A stretch of 5,221 bases of DNA from Methanomassiliicoccales archaeon (GCA_028682925.1 JAJRAG010000189.1:1-5221); one strand, 5' to 3'; shown: positions 1 to 4,726, numbered from the stretch's first letter. Made by a program: numbers and translations. The notes: generated by a model not told the origin, from the letters alone.

Positions 1-1140
1 TCGGGGCGTGATCTGATACCAAACCACCTGACGTTCTACATCTTCAACCATGCCGCCATATTTCCACCGGAGGGGTGGCCTCGCCAGATAGTCACTAACG
101 GGAGCGTGCTAATGGAGCACGCGAAGATGTCCAAATCCTTCGGCAACATCATTCCACTCCGTGACGCGATCGCTCAGCACGGTGCCGACGCAGTCAGACT
201 ATCAACCGTTTCAGCTGCCGAACTCATCCAAGATGTAGAGTTCAGCCATCAATCGGCCGATTCCCTGCGCGAGAGAATCGAGCGAATGTACGCCTCCGCT
301 CAATCCATTGTTGAGGCGAGTCCTGTGAAGAGCGCCGGAGCATACGGCGGCAACGAAGAAAGGTGGATGGTCAGCAGGCTTCAGAGCTGTATCCGGGAAA
401 CGACCGCCGCAATGGACAAGTTGCGGGCCCGGGAGGCCGTTCATCATGCGATGTACGAGCTTGAGCAGGATCTTTCGTGGTATATGAGGAGAGCTGGAGC
501 TCGTTCAGGAGTGAATCCTGAGGTTGTTTCGCGGGTGTTGGACGTGCGCGTTCGCCTCATGGCGCCGTTCACGCCGTTCGTTTCTGAGGCGATCTGGAGC
601 CTGATGGGGAAGAAAGGTTTCGTCTCAAGGGCAGAGTGGCCGCAACCTGATACGACGCTGATGGATGAGAGAGCGGAGGAAGTTGAAAGCCTTGTCCGGA
701 CGACGGTCGAGGATGTTGCGAATATCCTCAAGACAACCGGGATGAGCGTGAAGAAGCTCTACCTCTACAATGCGGCGGACTGGAAGTGGCACCTCTATCT
801 GAAAGCATTGGAGATGGCATCCAAGGGTTCTGTGGGCGTGCCGGAGCTGATGAAGGCCGCATCGGCCGACCCTGCCCTCAAGGAGAAAATGAAGGAGGTG
901 TCGAAGCTCGCTCCGAGACTCGCAAAGGATCTGCAGGCTACGGCACCTGACATGCAGGAGAAAAGACGCAGACTTGGAACGATCAACGAGCGAGAAGCGC
1001 TCGAAGACGCCGTAGGATTCCTAAGCAAGGAATTCAAGTGCACGGTTAGGGTTAATGGCGAAACGGACGAGAAGAGACACGACCCGAAAGGTCGTGCCCA
1101 AGCAGCTCAACCATTCCGCCCCGCGATCTACGTGGAGTAG
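1..1140 (+). CDS. leuS: Leucyl-tRNA synthetase, archaeal type, C-terminal part (5' end outside window)
   Basis: Class I aminoacyl-tRNA synthetase that attaches leucine to tRNA-Leu in the cytoplasm. The frame is open from base 1, so the true start lies upstream; about 379 residues are visible of a family usually over 900. Visible in order: SGRDLIPNHLTFYIFNHAA near the fragment start, typical of archaeal/eukaryotic-type LeuRS; the KMSKS loop of the catalytic domain as KMSKSFGN (fragment residues 42-49, bases 124-147); a helical anticodon-binding domain (roughly residues 90-230, with RVRLMAPFTPFVSEAIW); and a lysine/glutamate-rich C-terminal extension ending FRPAIYVE, characteristic of archaeal LeuRS. 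The HIGH motif and editing domain are outside the window. The GTG at 106 and ATG at 112 are internal codons, not starts. A tRNA-Arg gene follows 90 nt downstream on the same strand. The assignment is firm. Confidence 0.97.
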   Translation, partial: SGRDLIPNHLTFYIFNHAAIFPPEGWPRQIVTNGSVLMEHAKMSKSFGNIIPLRDAIAQHGADAVRLSTVSAAELIQDVEFSHQSADSLRERIERMYASAQSIVEASPVKSAGAYGGNEERWMVSRLQSCIRETTAAMDKLRAREAVHHAMYELEQDLSWYMRRAGARSGVNPEVVSRVLDVRVRLMAPFTPFVSEAIWSLMGKKGFVSRAEWPQPDTTLMDERAEEVESLVRTTVEDVANILKTTGMSVKKLYLYNAADWKWHLYLKALEMASKGSVGVPELMKAASADPALKEKMKEVSKLAPRLAKDLQATAPDMQEKRRRLGTINEREALEDAVGFLSKEFKCTVRVNGETDEKRHDPKGRAQAAQPFRPAIYVE

Positions 1141-1143
1141 AAA

Positions 1144-1186
1144 GCCGCCGAAATCAGCTTCGGATTTCGTGTGCTTATGAAGCGGC
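1144..1186 (+). other. Stem-loop between leuS and the tRNA gene
   Basis: Immediately after the leuS stop, CGAAATC (1149-1155) pairs perfectly with GATTTCG (1163-1169) around a 7-nt loop. GCCGC (1144-1148) can close it with GCGGC (1182-1186). A competing pairing CCGAA/TTCGG overlaps it. No T-run follows, so this is not an obvious terminator. It could stabilise the leuS 3' end or lie in the processing interval before the tRNA. Confidence 0.35.
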
Positions 1187-1198
1187 AGAGAAGAAAGC

Positions 1199-1206
1199 AG
1201 ATATGG
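1199..1206 (+). promoter_or_regulatory. Weak TATA-like box ahead of tRNA-Arg
   Basis: AGATATGG lies about 25-32 nt upstream of the first tRNA base, the spacing expected for an archaeal TATA box if transcription starts close to the mature 5' end. The match to the archaeal TTTATATA-type consensus is poor and no clear purine BRE is seen, so this is a positional guess. Confidence 0.25.
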
Positions 1207-1254
1207 GTAGCGGTCTAGTGTGCGCGTAACGGGCCCGTAGCTCAGCCTGGACAG

Positions 1255-1284
1255 CACCCGAAGATCCGAAATCCGGGTGTCCAA
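1255..1284 (+). other. tRNA intron 1: 30 nt in the D-arm (position 22/23)
   Basis: Bulge-helix-bulge geometry is visible. The central 4-bp helix is GGAC (1249-1252) with GTCC (1279-1282). The 5' bulge is A1253 G1254^C1255 and the 3' bulge is A1283 A1284^A1285. The inner helix is ACCCG (1256-1260) with CGGGT (1274-1278), capped by GAT/ATC pairing. Cutting after the second base of each bulge, the rule for archaeal splicing endonuclease, restores a perfect 4-bp D-stem. The outer helix is not adjacent to the central helix, so this is a relaxed BHB. D-arm introns are non-canonical and known mainly from some archaea. Confidence 0.82.
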
Positions 1285-1299
1285 AGCATCGGCCCTCTA

Positions 1300-1320
1300 G
1301 GCCTGCAACAGAGCGAGGCA
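1300..1320 (+). other. tRNA intron 2: 21 nt at canonical position 37/38
   Basis: A full BHB is present. The outer helix is the anticodon stem (1289-1293 with 1322-1326). The central helix is CCTC (1294-1297) with GAGG (1315-1318). The bulges are T1298 A1299^G1300 and C1319 A1320^A1321. The inner helix is G1301-C1314, C1302-G1313 and CTG/CAG around a 3-nt loop, with A1312 bulged. Position 37/38 is the commonest archaeal tRNA intron site. At 21 nt it is short but within the known range. Confidence 0.87.
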
Positions 1321-1344
1321 AGCCGGGGGCCGTGGGTTCGAATC

Positions 1345-1360
1345 CCACCGGGCCCGCCAA
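1345..1360 (+). repeat. tRNA-3'-end box, copy 1 (inside tRNA-Arg)
   Basis: CCACCGGGCCCGCCAA covers the end of the T-stem, the 3' acceptor strand, the discriminator, CCA and one further base. It recurs exactly at 4813-4828, and related boxes lie at 2261-2278 and 3939-3956. tRNA 3' ends are the classic attachment site of archaeal integrating elements, so this copy is the candidate original attB. Confidence 0.6.
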
Positions 1361-1446
1361 ATTGCCATATTCGAAGAACAGAAAATGCCAAACGTTATTG
1401 GTGGATGTGTGGAAGAGGTGTTTCTCCGTCTTGAGTCGCGTACGGC

Positions 1447-1454
1447 AGGAGTGG
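1447..1454 (+). promoter_or_regulatory. Shine-Dalgarno site deciding a TTG start
   Basis: AGGAGTGG ends 7 nt before the TTG at 1462. No ATG or GTG in the same frame sits at suitable spacing from it, so it supports TTG as the start of the DUF4258-like gene. Confidence 0.6.
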
Positions 1455-1461
1455 GGGACAC

Positions 1462-1704
1462 TTGATTCGGTTCACCGATCATGCAAGGCGCAAGTTCAAG
1501 GTCCTCAGAGATCTGGGCTTGGAGGTTGAAGAACACAAGGTCTTGGAGATTGTCAGAAAGCCCTCCATCATCGGGCGCGGTTGGAAAGACAGGCTGATGG
1601 CTACAGGTCCGCTGAACTCGACCCACGTCCTATGCGTCATCTTTGAGAAACAGAATGGAAATATCAGTCGTGACGTTCTATCCTGCAAGGAGAGCACGGT
1701 ATGA
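1462..1704 (+). CDS. DUF4258-like small protein, possible toxin-like partner
   Basis: 80 residues from a TTG start preceded by AGGAGTGG. The N-terminus MIRFTDHARRKFKVL resembles the FTxHAxxRM-type opening of DUF4258 proteins. A middle segment with a proline turn (RKPSIIGRGWKDRLMATGPL) and a strand-rich end (THVLCVIFEKQNGNISRDVLS) also fit that fold. No membrane segment or signal peptide is seen. The stop overlaps the start of the next gene by ATGA, indicating translational coupling. DUF4258 and DUF2283 genes are, to my knowledge, often found side by side, which suggests a toxin-antitoxin-like pair, but the biochemical activity is not established and I infer none. An alternative is a RelE/BrnT-like protein; I see no catalytic set that would settle it. 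Confidence 0.75.
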   Translation: MIRFTDHARRKFKVLRDLGLEVEEHKVLEIVRKPSIIGRGWKDRLMATGPLNSTHVLCVIFEKQNGNISRDVLSCKESTV

Positions 1705-1916
1705 AAGCAAGCTACGATAGGAACGCAGACGCACTTCTCATCCACGTGGGCAAGGGCAAAGTCGACCATGCTGAAGAGATGGGCCCATTCGTGATACATT
1801 TCACCAAGCGTGGAAAACCCCTGCTCATAGAGATACTTGACGCAAGCGAGGTCCTGAGCAATCTCACAAGAATCACAATGCGCTCCAGGAAGGCTGTACC
1901 CGTCCAAGTAGCATGA
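1701..1916 (+). CDS. DUF2283-like protein, partner of the DUF4258-like gene
   Basis: 71 residues starting MKASYDRNADALLIHVGKG. It keeps the DUF2283 signature: an opening Y-D-x-x-A-D-A-L strand, an acidic central segment (HAEEMGPFVIHF), and the closing I-E-I-L-D-A-S motif at residues 43-49. A short basic tail (RSRKAVPVQVA) follows. The ATG at 1701 overlaps the preceding stop by 4 nt, and an AAGGAGAG Shine-Dalgarno (1687-1694) lies 6 nt upstream, so the pair is probably one transcript. DUF2283 is a small beta-rich family of unknown biochemistry; when paired with DUF4258 the antitoxin role is the usual guess, and it is inference here. The pair begins about 100 nt downstream of tRNA-Arg, inside the segment bounded by copies of the tRNA 3' end. 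Confidence 0.82.
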   Translation: MKASYDRNADALLIHVGKGKVDHAEEMGPFVIHFTKRGKPLLIEILDASEVLSNLTRITMRSRKAVPVQVA

Positions 1917-2129
1917 GACAGAAGGGCATTCTGCAATTTCCGACACACTACGGTTCTGCTATGCGGCAATGACCTGCTGTAGACTGGAACCAGGTCTTTG
2001 ACAGATTCGACGTTGAGAGTGCCCTGAGGGCGGGTCGGCGGGTTATCTGGCCAACGGTTCAGGATTCTGCGTGGACATGAAGTCATTCCAGCAGTAGCGA
2101 ATCCGTGAAGAATCAAACCCGAACCTGAA

Positions 2130-2156
2130 CCTGAAGCCGCTGGCAAGTGCTTCAGG
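2130..2156. repeat. Perfect 8-bp inverted repeat
   Basis: CCTGAAGC (2130-2137) and GCTTCAGG (2149-2156) are separated by 11 nt. As RNA it would form a stable stem-loop. It is followed 41 nt later by a second strong hairpin, with no T-run after either. It may be a 3' structure for the DUF pair transcript or part of a decayed structured RNA. Confidence 0.45.
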
Positions 2157-2197
2157 CCCACTAAACGTGGCGTCTCTCTCGCCCTGTCCGCGTATAT

Positions 2198-2231
2198 CTT
2201 GCGGACATTTTGCGTAGTATCCGTCCGCAAG
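2198..2231. repeat. Perfect 9-bp inverted repeat upstream of the orphan tRNA 3' end
   Basis: CTTGCGGAC (2198-2206) pairs without mismatch with GTCCGCAAG (2223-2231) around a 16-nt loop. It sits 6 nt before a tRNA-like T-stem, where an anticodon arm would be, but I could not obtain a canonical anticodon loop or a BHB motif from it. Confidence 0.5.
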
Positions 2232-2237
2232 GATTTC

Positions 2238-2278
2238 GTTGGTTCAAAACGTGAAATGTCACCTAACCGGGCCCGCCA
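2238..2278 (+). pseudogene. Orphan tRNA 3' end: T-arm with 20-nt loop, acceptor strand, discriminator and CCA
   Basis: T-stem GTTGG (2238-2242) pairs with CTAAC (2263-2267), four Watson-Crick pairs plus one G-T. It is followed by the 3' acceptor strand CGGGCCC (2268-2274), G discriminator (2275) and CCA (2276-2278), the same register as tRNA-Arg. The T-loop begins TTCAA as usual but is 20 nt instead of 7. The extra 13 nt contain GTGA/TCAC (2251-2254 with 2259-2262). The T-stem differs from tRNA-Arg by paired changes, so it is not a simple decayed copy of it. I find no matching 5' acceptor strand (GGGCCCG) upstream; AGGCCCA at 2154-2160 mismatches at both ends and no D-arm follows it. It could be a remnant, an attachment-site copy, a T-loop-intron tRNA with a missing 5' part, or a split-tRNA 3' half. 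Confidence 0.5.
2261..2278 (+). repeat. tRNA-3'-end box, copy 2
   Basis: ACCTAACCGGGCCCGCCA matches copy 3 (3939-3956) at 16 of 18 positions and shares CCGGGCCCGCCA with tRNA-Arg and with 4813-4828. It closes the segment carrying the DUF4258/DUF2283 pair. Confidence 0.55.
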
Positions 2279-2343
2279 CAATATTACCGCTAGAATTGGG
2301 TTCGGATCAACAGATGGAAATCTACAGTCTCATGCGAAATCTC

Positions 2344-2370
2344 GTAGCACCCTTTTGGTGCAATGGCTAC
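2344..2370 (-). terminator. Possible 3' hairpin of the SWIM gene
   Basis: GCACC (2347-2351) and GGTGC (2357-2361) form a 5-bp stem with a 5-nt loop. An alternative outer pairing GTAGC/GCTAC (2344-2348 with 2366-2370) overlaps the stop codon of the minus-strand gene. There is no T-tract after it on the minus strand, so a termination role is only suggested by position. Confidence 0.25.
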
Positions 2371-3590
2371 TTTCGGTCGCGTGTCATTAGCTTTTCAAAC
2401 AGCATGTTCCTTTCCTTGTGGAAGTACCCTCTGTCTTTTCCACCTTTGATCTCCTGGTCACAAACTTGAAGTGCGTCTTCATACCTCTCCAATTCTTCAA
2501 GTTTCTCGACGAGATGCATTTGGCTGTAGTCTGAAAGCCTTCGCCTACAAAGCGATATGTACCTTTGATAGTCTCCCTGCTTCTCATACACGTCGAGTAA
2601 GATAGCCTCCAACCGTCTAACCCTCTCTCGGCGCCCATGAGGACGACTTCTTGGATCGAGCGCTTCCTCAAGTCTCTCCAGTAGGAAGCGTTCAAGGTAT
2701 GCCAAATCATATTTGAAGACAGTGACGATCAGGTCTTCAACACAATCCTCGTAGGCTGTGCCTTCATTCAAATACAAAGAGAGAGAAGAGTCTAGGAATT
2801 GCTTCTTCTTATCCCCGGTGTCCATTGTCGCCTTAACACATTCTCCATAGAGCGTGACAACGCCATCCAAGAATTCTCCCAAGCTTCCATCGGAGTCATC
2901 GACGATCCCACCCTCCTTAGCGCACTTCTGAACGATGAGGCTACAAATTGTGTCGGCCTTTTCGTAGTCTCCTTTCGAAGCGAGTTCCTCAGCGATCTGG
3001 TTTACCCAATTCAACTTTCTCATGAAACCGGTTAAGCTCCTGTAGTCTACGTATCCGCCAAAGATTTCGTCCAACTCATTGCGTATTCTTCCGATATCTC
3101 CTGATTCTCCAAGGTCAATATCCGAGTAGAATTTGATTATTGAGATGAGAGAAGGTTCTTCTTCGAGAAGTCTCCGAAGAATATTCAACAACCGCTCTTT
3201 GCTTAATCTCTCAAGGTTCATATCGAGAAGTCTAGTGCTTGAGAAGATCGAGGGAGCCCTTATCCAAGTGTAGAGAAGGGCTATCGCATGCTTGCATACC
3301 CCATCATCATACGGGCATGTACATGATATACTCAGATCTTTGATATTGTTGCCTTTGGCTCTGATTTCGACTCTGTAGGGCTCATAAGAGCTTCCAGCAA
3401 CGTCCGCATGCATGTGATCATTGTCAATAATAGGGTGCAGGACACGCTTCTGCCTATAGTAGTCGAATCCTCTCTTGAGGACAGCCTCACCGCACAACGA
3501 CCGTAGGTCCTCTTCCTTTAGATTCTCTAGTACAGAGTGAACAGATAACTTCCGTTTTCGACGCAACATCTCGTGCCCCGAGGAAACCAA
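2367..3590 (-). CDS. SWIM zinc-finger protein with helical C-terminal region
   Basis: 407 residues. The SWIM zinc finger (CxCx(n)CxH) is explicit as CTCPYDDGVCKH: Cys90, Cys92, Cys99 and His101, preceded by a strand (VEIRAKGNNIKDLSIS) and followed by the usual helix (AIALLYTWI). The N-terminal segment EEDLRSLCGEAVLKRGFDYYRQKRV (residues 26-50) is the stretch that commonly precedes SWIM in prokaryotic members. Residues 115-407 are charged and helical, ending in TPR-like units (GDYQRYISLCRRRL; LERYEDALQVCDQEI), suggesting a protein-interaction scaffold. SWIM domains are thought to bind DNA or protein; the family often accompanies SNF2 helicases, but none is visible here. No membrane segment is seen. 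The start is TTG at 3590, chosen for an AGGAGA site 6 nt upstream; ATG at 3569 is the alternative. The gene is lone and cytosolic; its function is unknown. Confidence 0.88.
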   Translation of the reverse strand: MVSSGHEMLRRKRKLSVHSVLENLKEEDLRSLCGEAVLKRGFDYYRQKRVLHPIIDNDHMHADVAGSSYEPYRVEIRAKGNNIKDLSISCTCPYDDGVCKHAIALLYTWIRAPSIFSSTRLLDMNLERLSKERLLNILRRLLEEEPSLISIIKFYSDIDLGESGDIGRIRNELDEIFGGYVDYRSLTGFMRKLNWVNQIAEELASKGDYEKADTICSLIVQKCAKEGGIVDDSDGSLGEFLDGVVTLYGECVKATMDTGDKKKQFLDSSLSLYLNEGTAYEDCVEDLIVTVFKYDLAYLERFLLERLEEALDPRSRPHGRRERVRRLEAILLDVYEKQGDYQRYISLCRRRLSDYSQMHLVEKLEELERYEDALQVCDQEIKGGKDRGYFHKERNMLFEKLMTRDRK

Positions 3591-3596
3591 TCATGT

Positions 3597-3602
3597 TCTC
3601 CT
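3597..3602 (-). promoter_or_regulatory. Shine-Dalgarno site deciding the TTG start of the SWIM gene
   Basis: AGGAGA (minus strand) lies 6 nt ahead of TTG at 3590. An ATG one base closer (3594-3592) is in another frame that does not continue as the SWIM protein. This favours the longer 407-residue product over the internal ATG start. Confidence 0.55.
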
Positions 3603-3730
3603 GGAAAGCAATTTCATTATTCCGTTCACCTCATTAGAAGCATTTGCTCGTGTTCCTAGGATGTTGTATACCCACCGAATATCCGCTTCAGGAAGGCACG
3701 TTCCACTGTCGCTATAGTATTCGTAGCACG

Positions 3731-3940
3731 TCAATCTTTAGAGTTCTCGTCTGGCGCCGTAAGGTCGATTGGTTCTGGTTTGGCCTCGCCTGCAGTCAGT
3801 GGTGGCCGCTCGGGAAGTTGTGAATACTTGCCGTCAGCGGTCCTGTAGGTGGCGAGTCTGGCGGCGGTCTCCCATCCTTGACGTATAGCCGTCAACCATT
3901 GGTTACCATGAAGAACTAATTTATGATGGCACGTCGGAAC
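3731..3940 (-). pseudogene. C-terminal remnant of an unrecognised gene, cut at a tRNA-end box
   Basis: The minus strand is open for 69 codons, from just after a TAG (3943-3941) to TGA (3733-3731). It reads like genuine protein: KLVLHGNQWLTAIRQGWE, then TAARLATYRTADGKYSQLPE, then a proline/acid-rich tail ending DENSKD. The frame has no ATG or GTG; the only candidate start is TTG at 3895-3893, which lacks a ribosome site and would leave out the HGNQW segment. So the sequence is best read as the 3' end of a longer gene whose upstream part is gone. The break falls inside the tRNA-3'-end box at 3939-3956, consistent with loss by insertion or recombination there. I do not recognise the family; the tryptophan-containing helix followed by a DGKYSQLP turn is the only distinctive part. 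It accounts for most of the 379-nt gap between the SWIM and zinc-protein genes. Confidence 0.5.
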
Positions 3941-3956
3941 CTAACCCGGTCCGCCA
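3939..3956 (+). repeat. tRNA-3'-end box, copy 3
   Basis: ACCTAACCCGGTCCGCCA differs from copy 2 at two positions. Read as a tRNA end it gives T-stem strand CTAAC, acceptor strand CCGGTCC, discriminator G and CCA. TTGGTT occurs 34 nt upstream (3899-3904), as TTGGTT does upstream of copy 2, but no canonical T-loop is formed. It lies exactly between the broken minus-strand frame and the TATA-like box of the zinc-protein gene. Confidence 0.5.
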
Positions 3957-3961
3957 GCAGA

Positions 3962-3969
3962 GATATAAA
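3962..3969 (+). promoter_or_regulatory. TATA-like box abutting the zinc-protein start
   Basis: GATATAAA directly precedes the ATG at 3970. It resembles an archaeal TATA box. If it is used, transcription would start near 3990, downstream of that ATG, making the ATG at 4015 (residue 16) the real start. Confidence 0.4.
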
Positions 3970-4563
3970 ATGTCGTCAGACGACCTAAACAAAAGGGCTT
4001 TCATCTCCACCGTCATGGTCGGTCCTTGTCCGCGATGCGGAAGTCAGAATACGCACGACTGCTTCTACGATGAGGAGGAGCGTCACCCCGAGTTTGGGGA
4101 GTGCCCCCTTATCAAGGCGATAGATGACCCCATCGTAGGGCATTGCGAAGAGTGCGACAGTGTTTTTTGCATAGAGTGCGCCAAGGTTATCGCAAGGAGC
4201 GAGAGATCCCTAAGCAATATAGCGAGATTAGCGGAAGGTCACTCGAAGAGCTGCCCTGAACTGAAACCGCAACGCTGGGCGGAGAAATACGGTTCAACCC
4301 ACAGGCTTGTTTCAGTGCAAGATGATATGGTGACCATCACAGAACACGCAGAGGAACGCATTCCTGACGGAACTGAGGAGGATGAGGGAGATGAAAAGAC
4401 GATCACTCTCCGTCTTTCCAAAGAGGCCGGAATTACATCAGAGAAGCTGAGGAAGAAGATAGGATACTACCTGAAGTTCTCTTACGATGCGGACGAGATA
4501 CATGCTGTTGCTGACTTGGACTCAGATGACGATGATGATGTCTCAGATACCTCCCCGCCTTGA
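3970..4563 (+). CDS. Cysteine-rich protein with IBR-like zinc pattern and acidic tail
   Basis: 197 residues from ATG 3970, or 182 from ATG 4015 (MVGPCPRCG). Neither start has a Shine-Dalgarno site; the TATA-like box abutting the first ATG favours the second. Zinc ligand candidates are Cys20-x2-Cys23, Cys31, Cys45, Cys59-x2-Cys62-x4-Cys67-x2-Cys70, His91 and Cys95. The run CEECDSVFCIEC followed by HSKSC closely follows the second half of the eukaryotic IBR (in-between-RING) pattern, with a longer spacer before the histidine; a plain double zinc ribbon is the conservative reading. Residues 122-145 are acidic, 145-180 (ITLRLSKEAGITSEKLRKKI and on) are mixed helix/strand, and the end is an Asp-rich tail (SDDDDD, residues 185-190). 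No membrane segment is seen. It probably binds a protein or nucleic-acid partner. I do not know the family, and ubiquitin-ligase function should not be assumed. Confidence 0.85.
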   Translation: MSSDDLNKRAFISTVMVGPCPRCGSQNTHDCFYDEEERHPEFGECPLIKAIDDPIVGHCEECDSVFCIECAKVIARSERSLSNIARLAEGHSKSCPELKPQRWAEKYGSTHRLVSVQDDMVTITEHAEERIPDGTEEDEGDEKTITLRLSKEAGITSEKLRKKIGYYLKFSYDADEIHAVADLDSDDDDDVSDTSPP

Positions 4564-4726
4564 CCGACTTATCAACGAGAACGGTAGAGCTACTCAAGTC
4601 ACGGGAATTGCTTTCACCAGCTCACTGATAGCCACAAGATTACAGTTAGAAGCAGACATGGAATCAGCCTTATGGTCAGGAGCCCGTCGAAAGCCAGGCA
4701 GAAAAGGACCCGGACAAAATTCGTCG

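Larger units (their letters stand above)
1231..1359 (+). tRNA. tRNA-Arg(TCT) with two introns, CCA encoded
   Basis: Exons 1231-1254, 1285-1299 and 1321-1356, followed by an encoded CCA (1357-1359). The spliced molecule is 75 nt plus CCA. Its arms are: acceptor GGGCCCG/CGGGCCC (7/7), T8-A9, D-stem GCTC/GAGC (4/4, only after removal of intron 1), A14, G15, G18, G19, A21, anticodon stem TCGGC/GCCGG (4 Watson-Crick plus one T-G), variable loop GGGCC giving the G15-C48 pair, T-stem GTGGG/CCCAC, T-loop TTCGAAT, and discriminator G. The anticodon loop reads CCTCTAA, so the anticodon is TCT, decoding AGA as arginine. A20 and C35, arginine identity positions in many tRNAs, are present. The odd point is C at position 33, where T is almost universal. 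Isotype confidence depends on the splice sites, which the two BHB motifs fix. Confidence 0.88.
1917..2366. other. 450-nt gene-free stretch with hairpins and tRNA debris
   Basis: No convincing gene on either strand. It holds a short orphan frame (1973-2080, plus, reading PAVDWNQVFDRFDVESALRA and on) with no start or ribosome site, possibly gene debris. There is also a tandem octamer GGCGGGTC/GGCGGGTT (2029-2044), a GAACCT doublet (2121-2132), two perfect inverted repeats and a tRNA 3' end, the latter three listed separately. The long minus-strand frame across it (2281-1712) reads into the antisense of the DUF pair and a tRNA-like T-arm and looks spurious. Confidence 0.6.

Noticed and set aside
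1289..1326. Reading the tRNA anticodon as CTA, an amber-decoding or pyrrolysine-like tRNA
   Set aside because: It requires a CTCT/AGAG splicing helix without an inner helix, leaves two mismatches in the anticodon stem and a 10-nt variable region. The CCTC/GAGG BHB gives a complete cloverleaf with TCT, and the D- and T-arms are not pyrrolysine-like.
1175..1360. Minus-strand frame reading GPVGFEPTAPG and the neighbouring minus frame 1626-1297 reading WDSNPRPPACL
   Set aside because: These are the well-known false proteins produced by translating the antisense of tRNA T-arms; here they are antisense to tRNA-Arg.
1973..2080. Short plus-strand frame VDWNQVFDRFDVESALRA as a gene
   Set aside because: No start codon or ribosome site and only 36 codons between stops; kept only as possible debris in the region note.
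1712..2281. 189-residue minus-strand open frame
   Set aside because: Its first part is antisense to a tRNA-like T-arm (RFEPT) and its last part is antisense to the DUF4258/DUF2283 pair; no ribosome site and no family resemblance.
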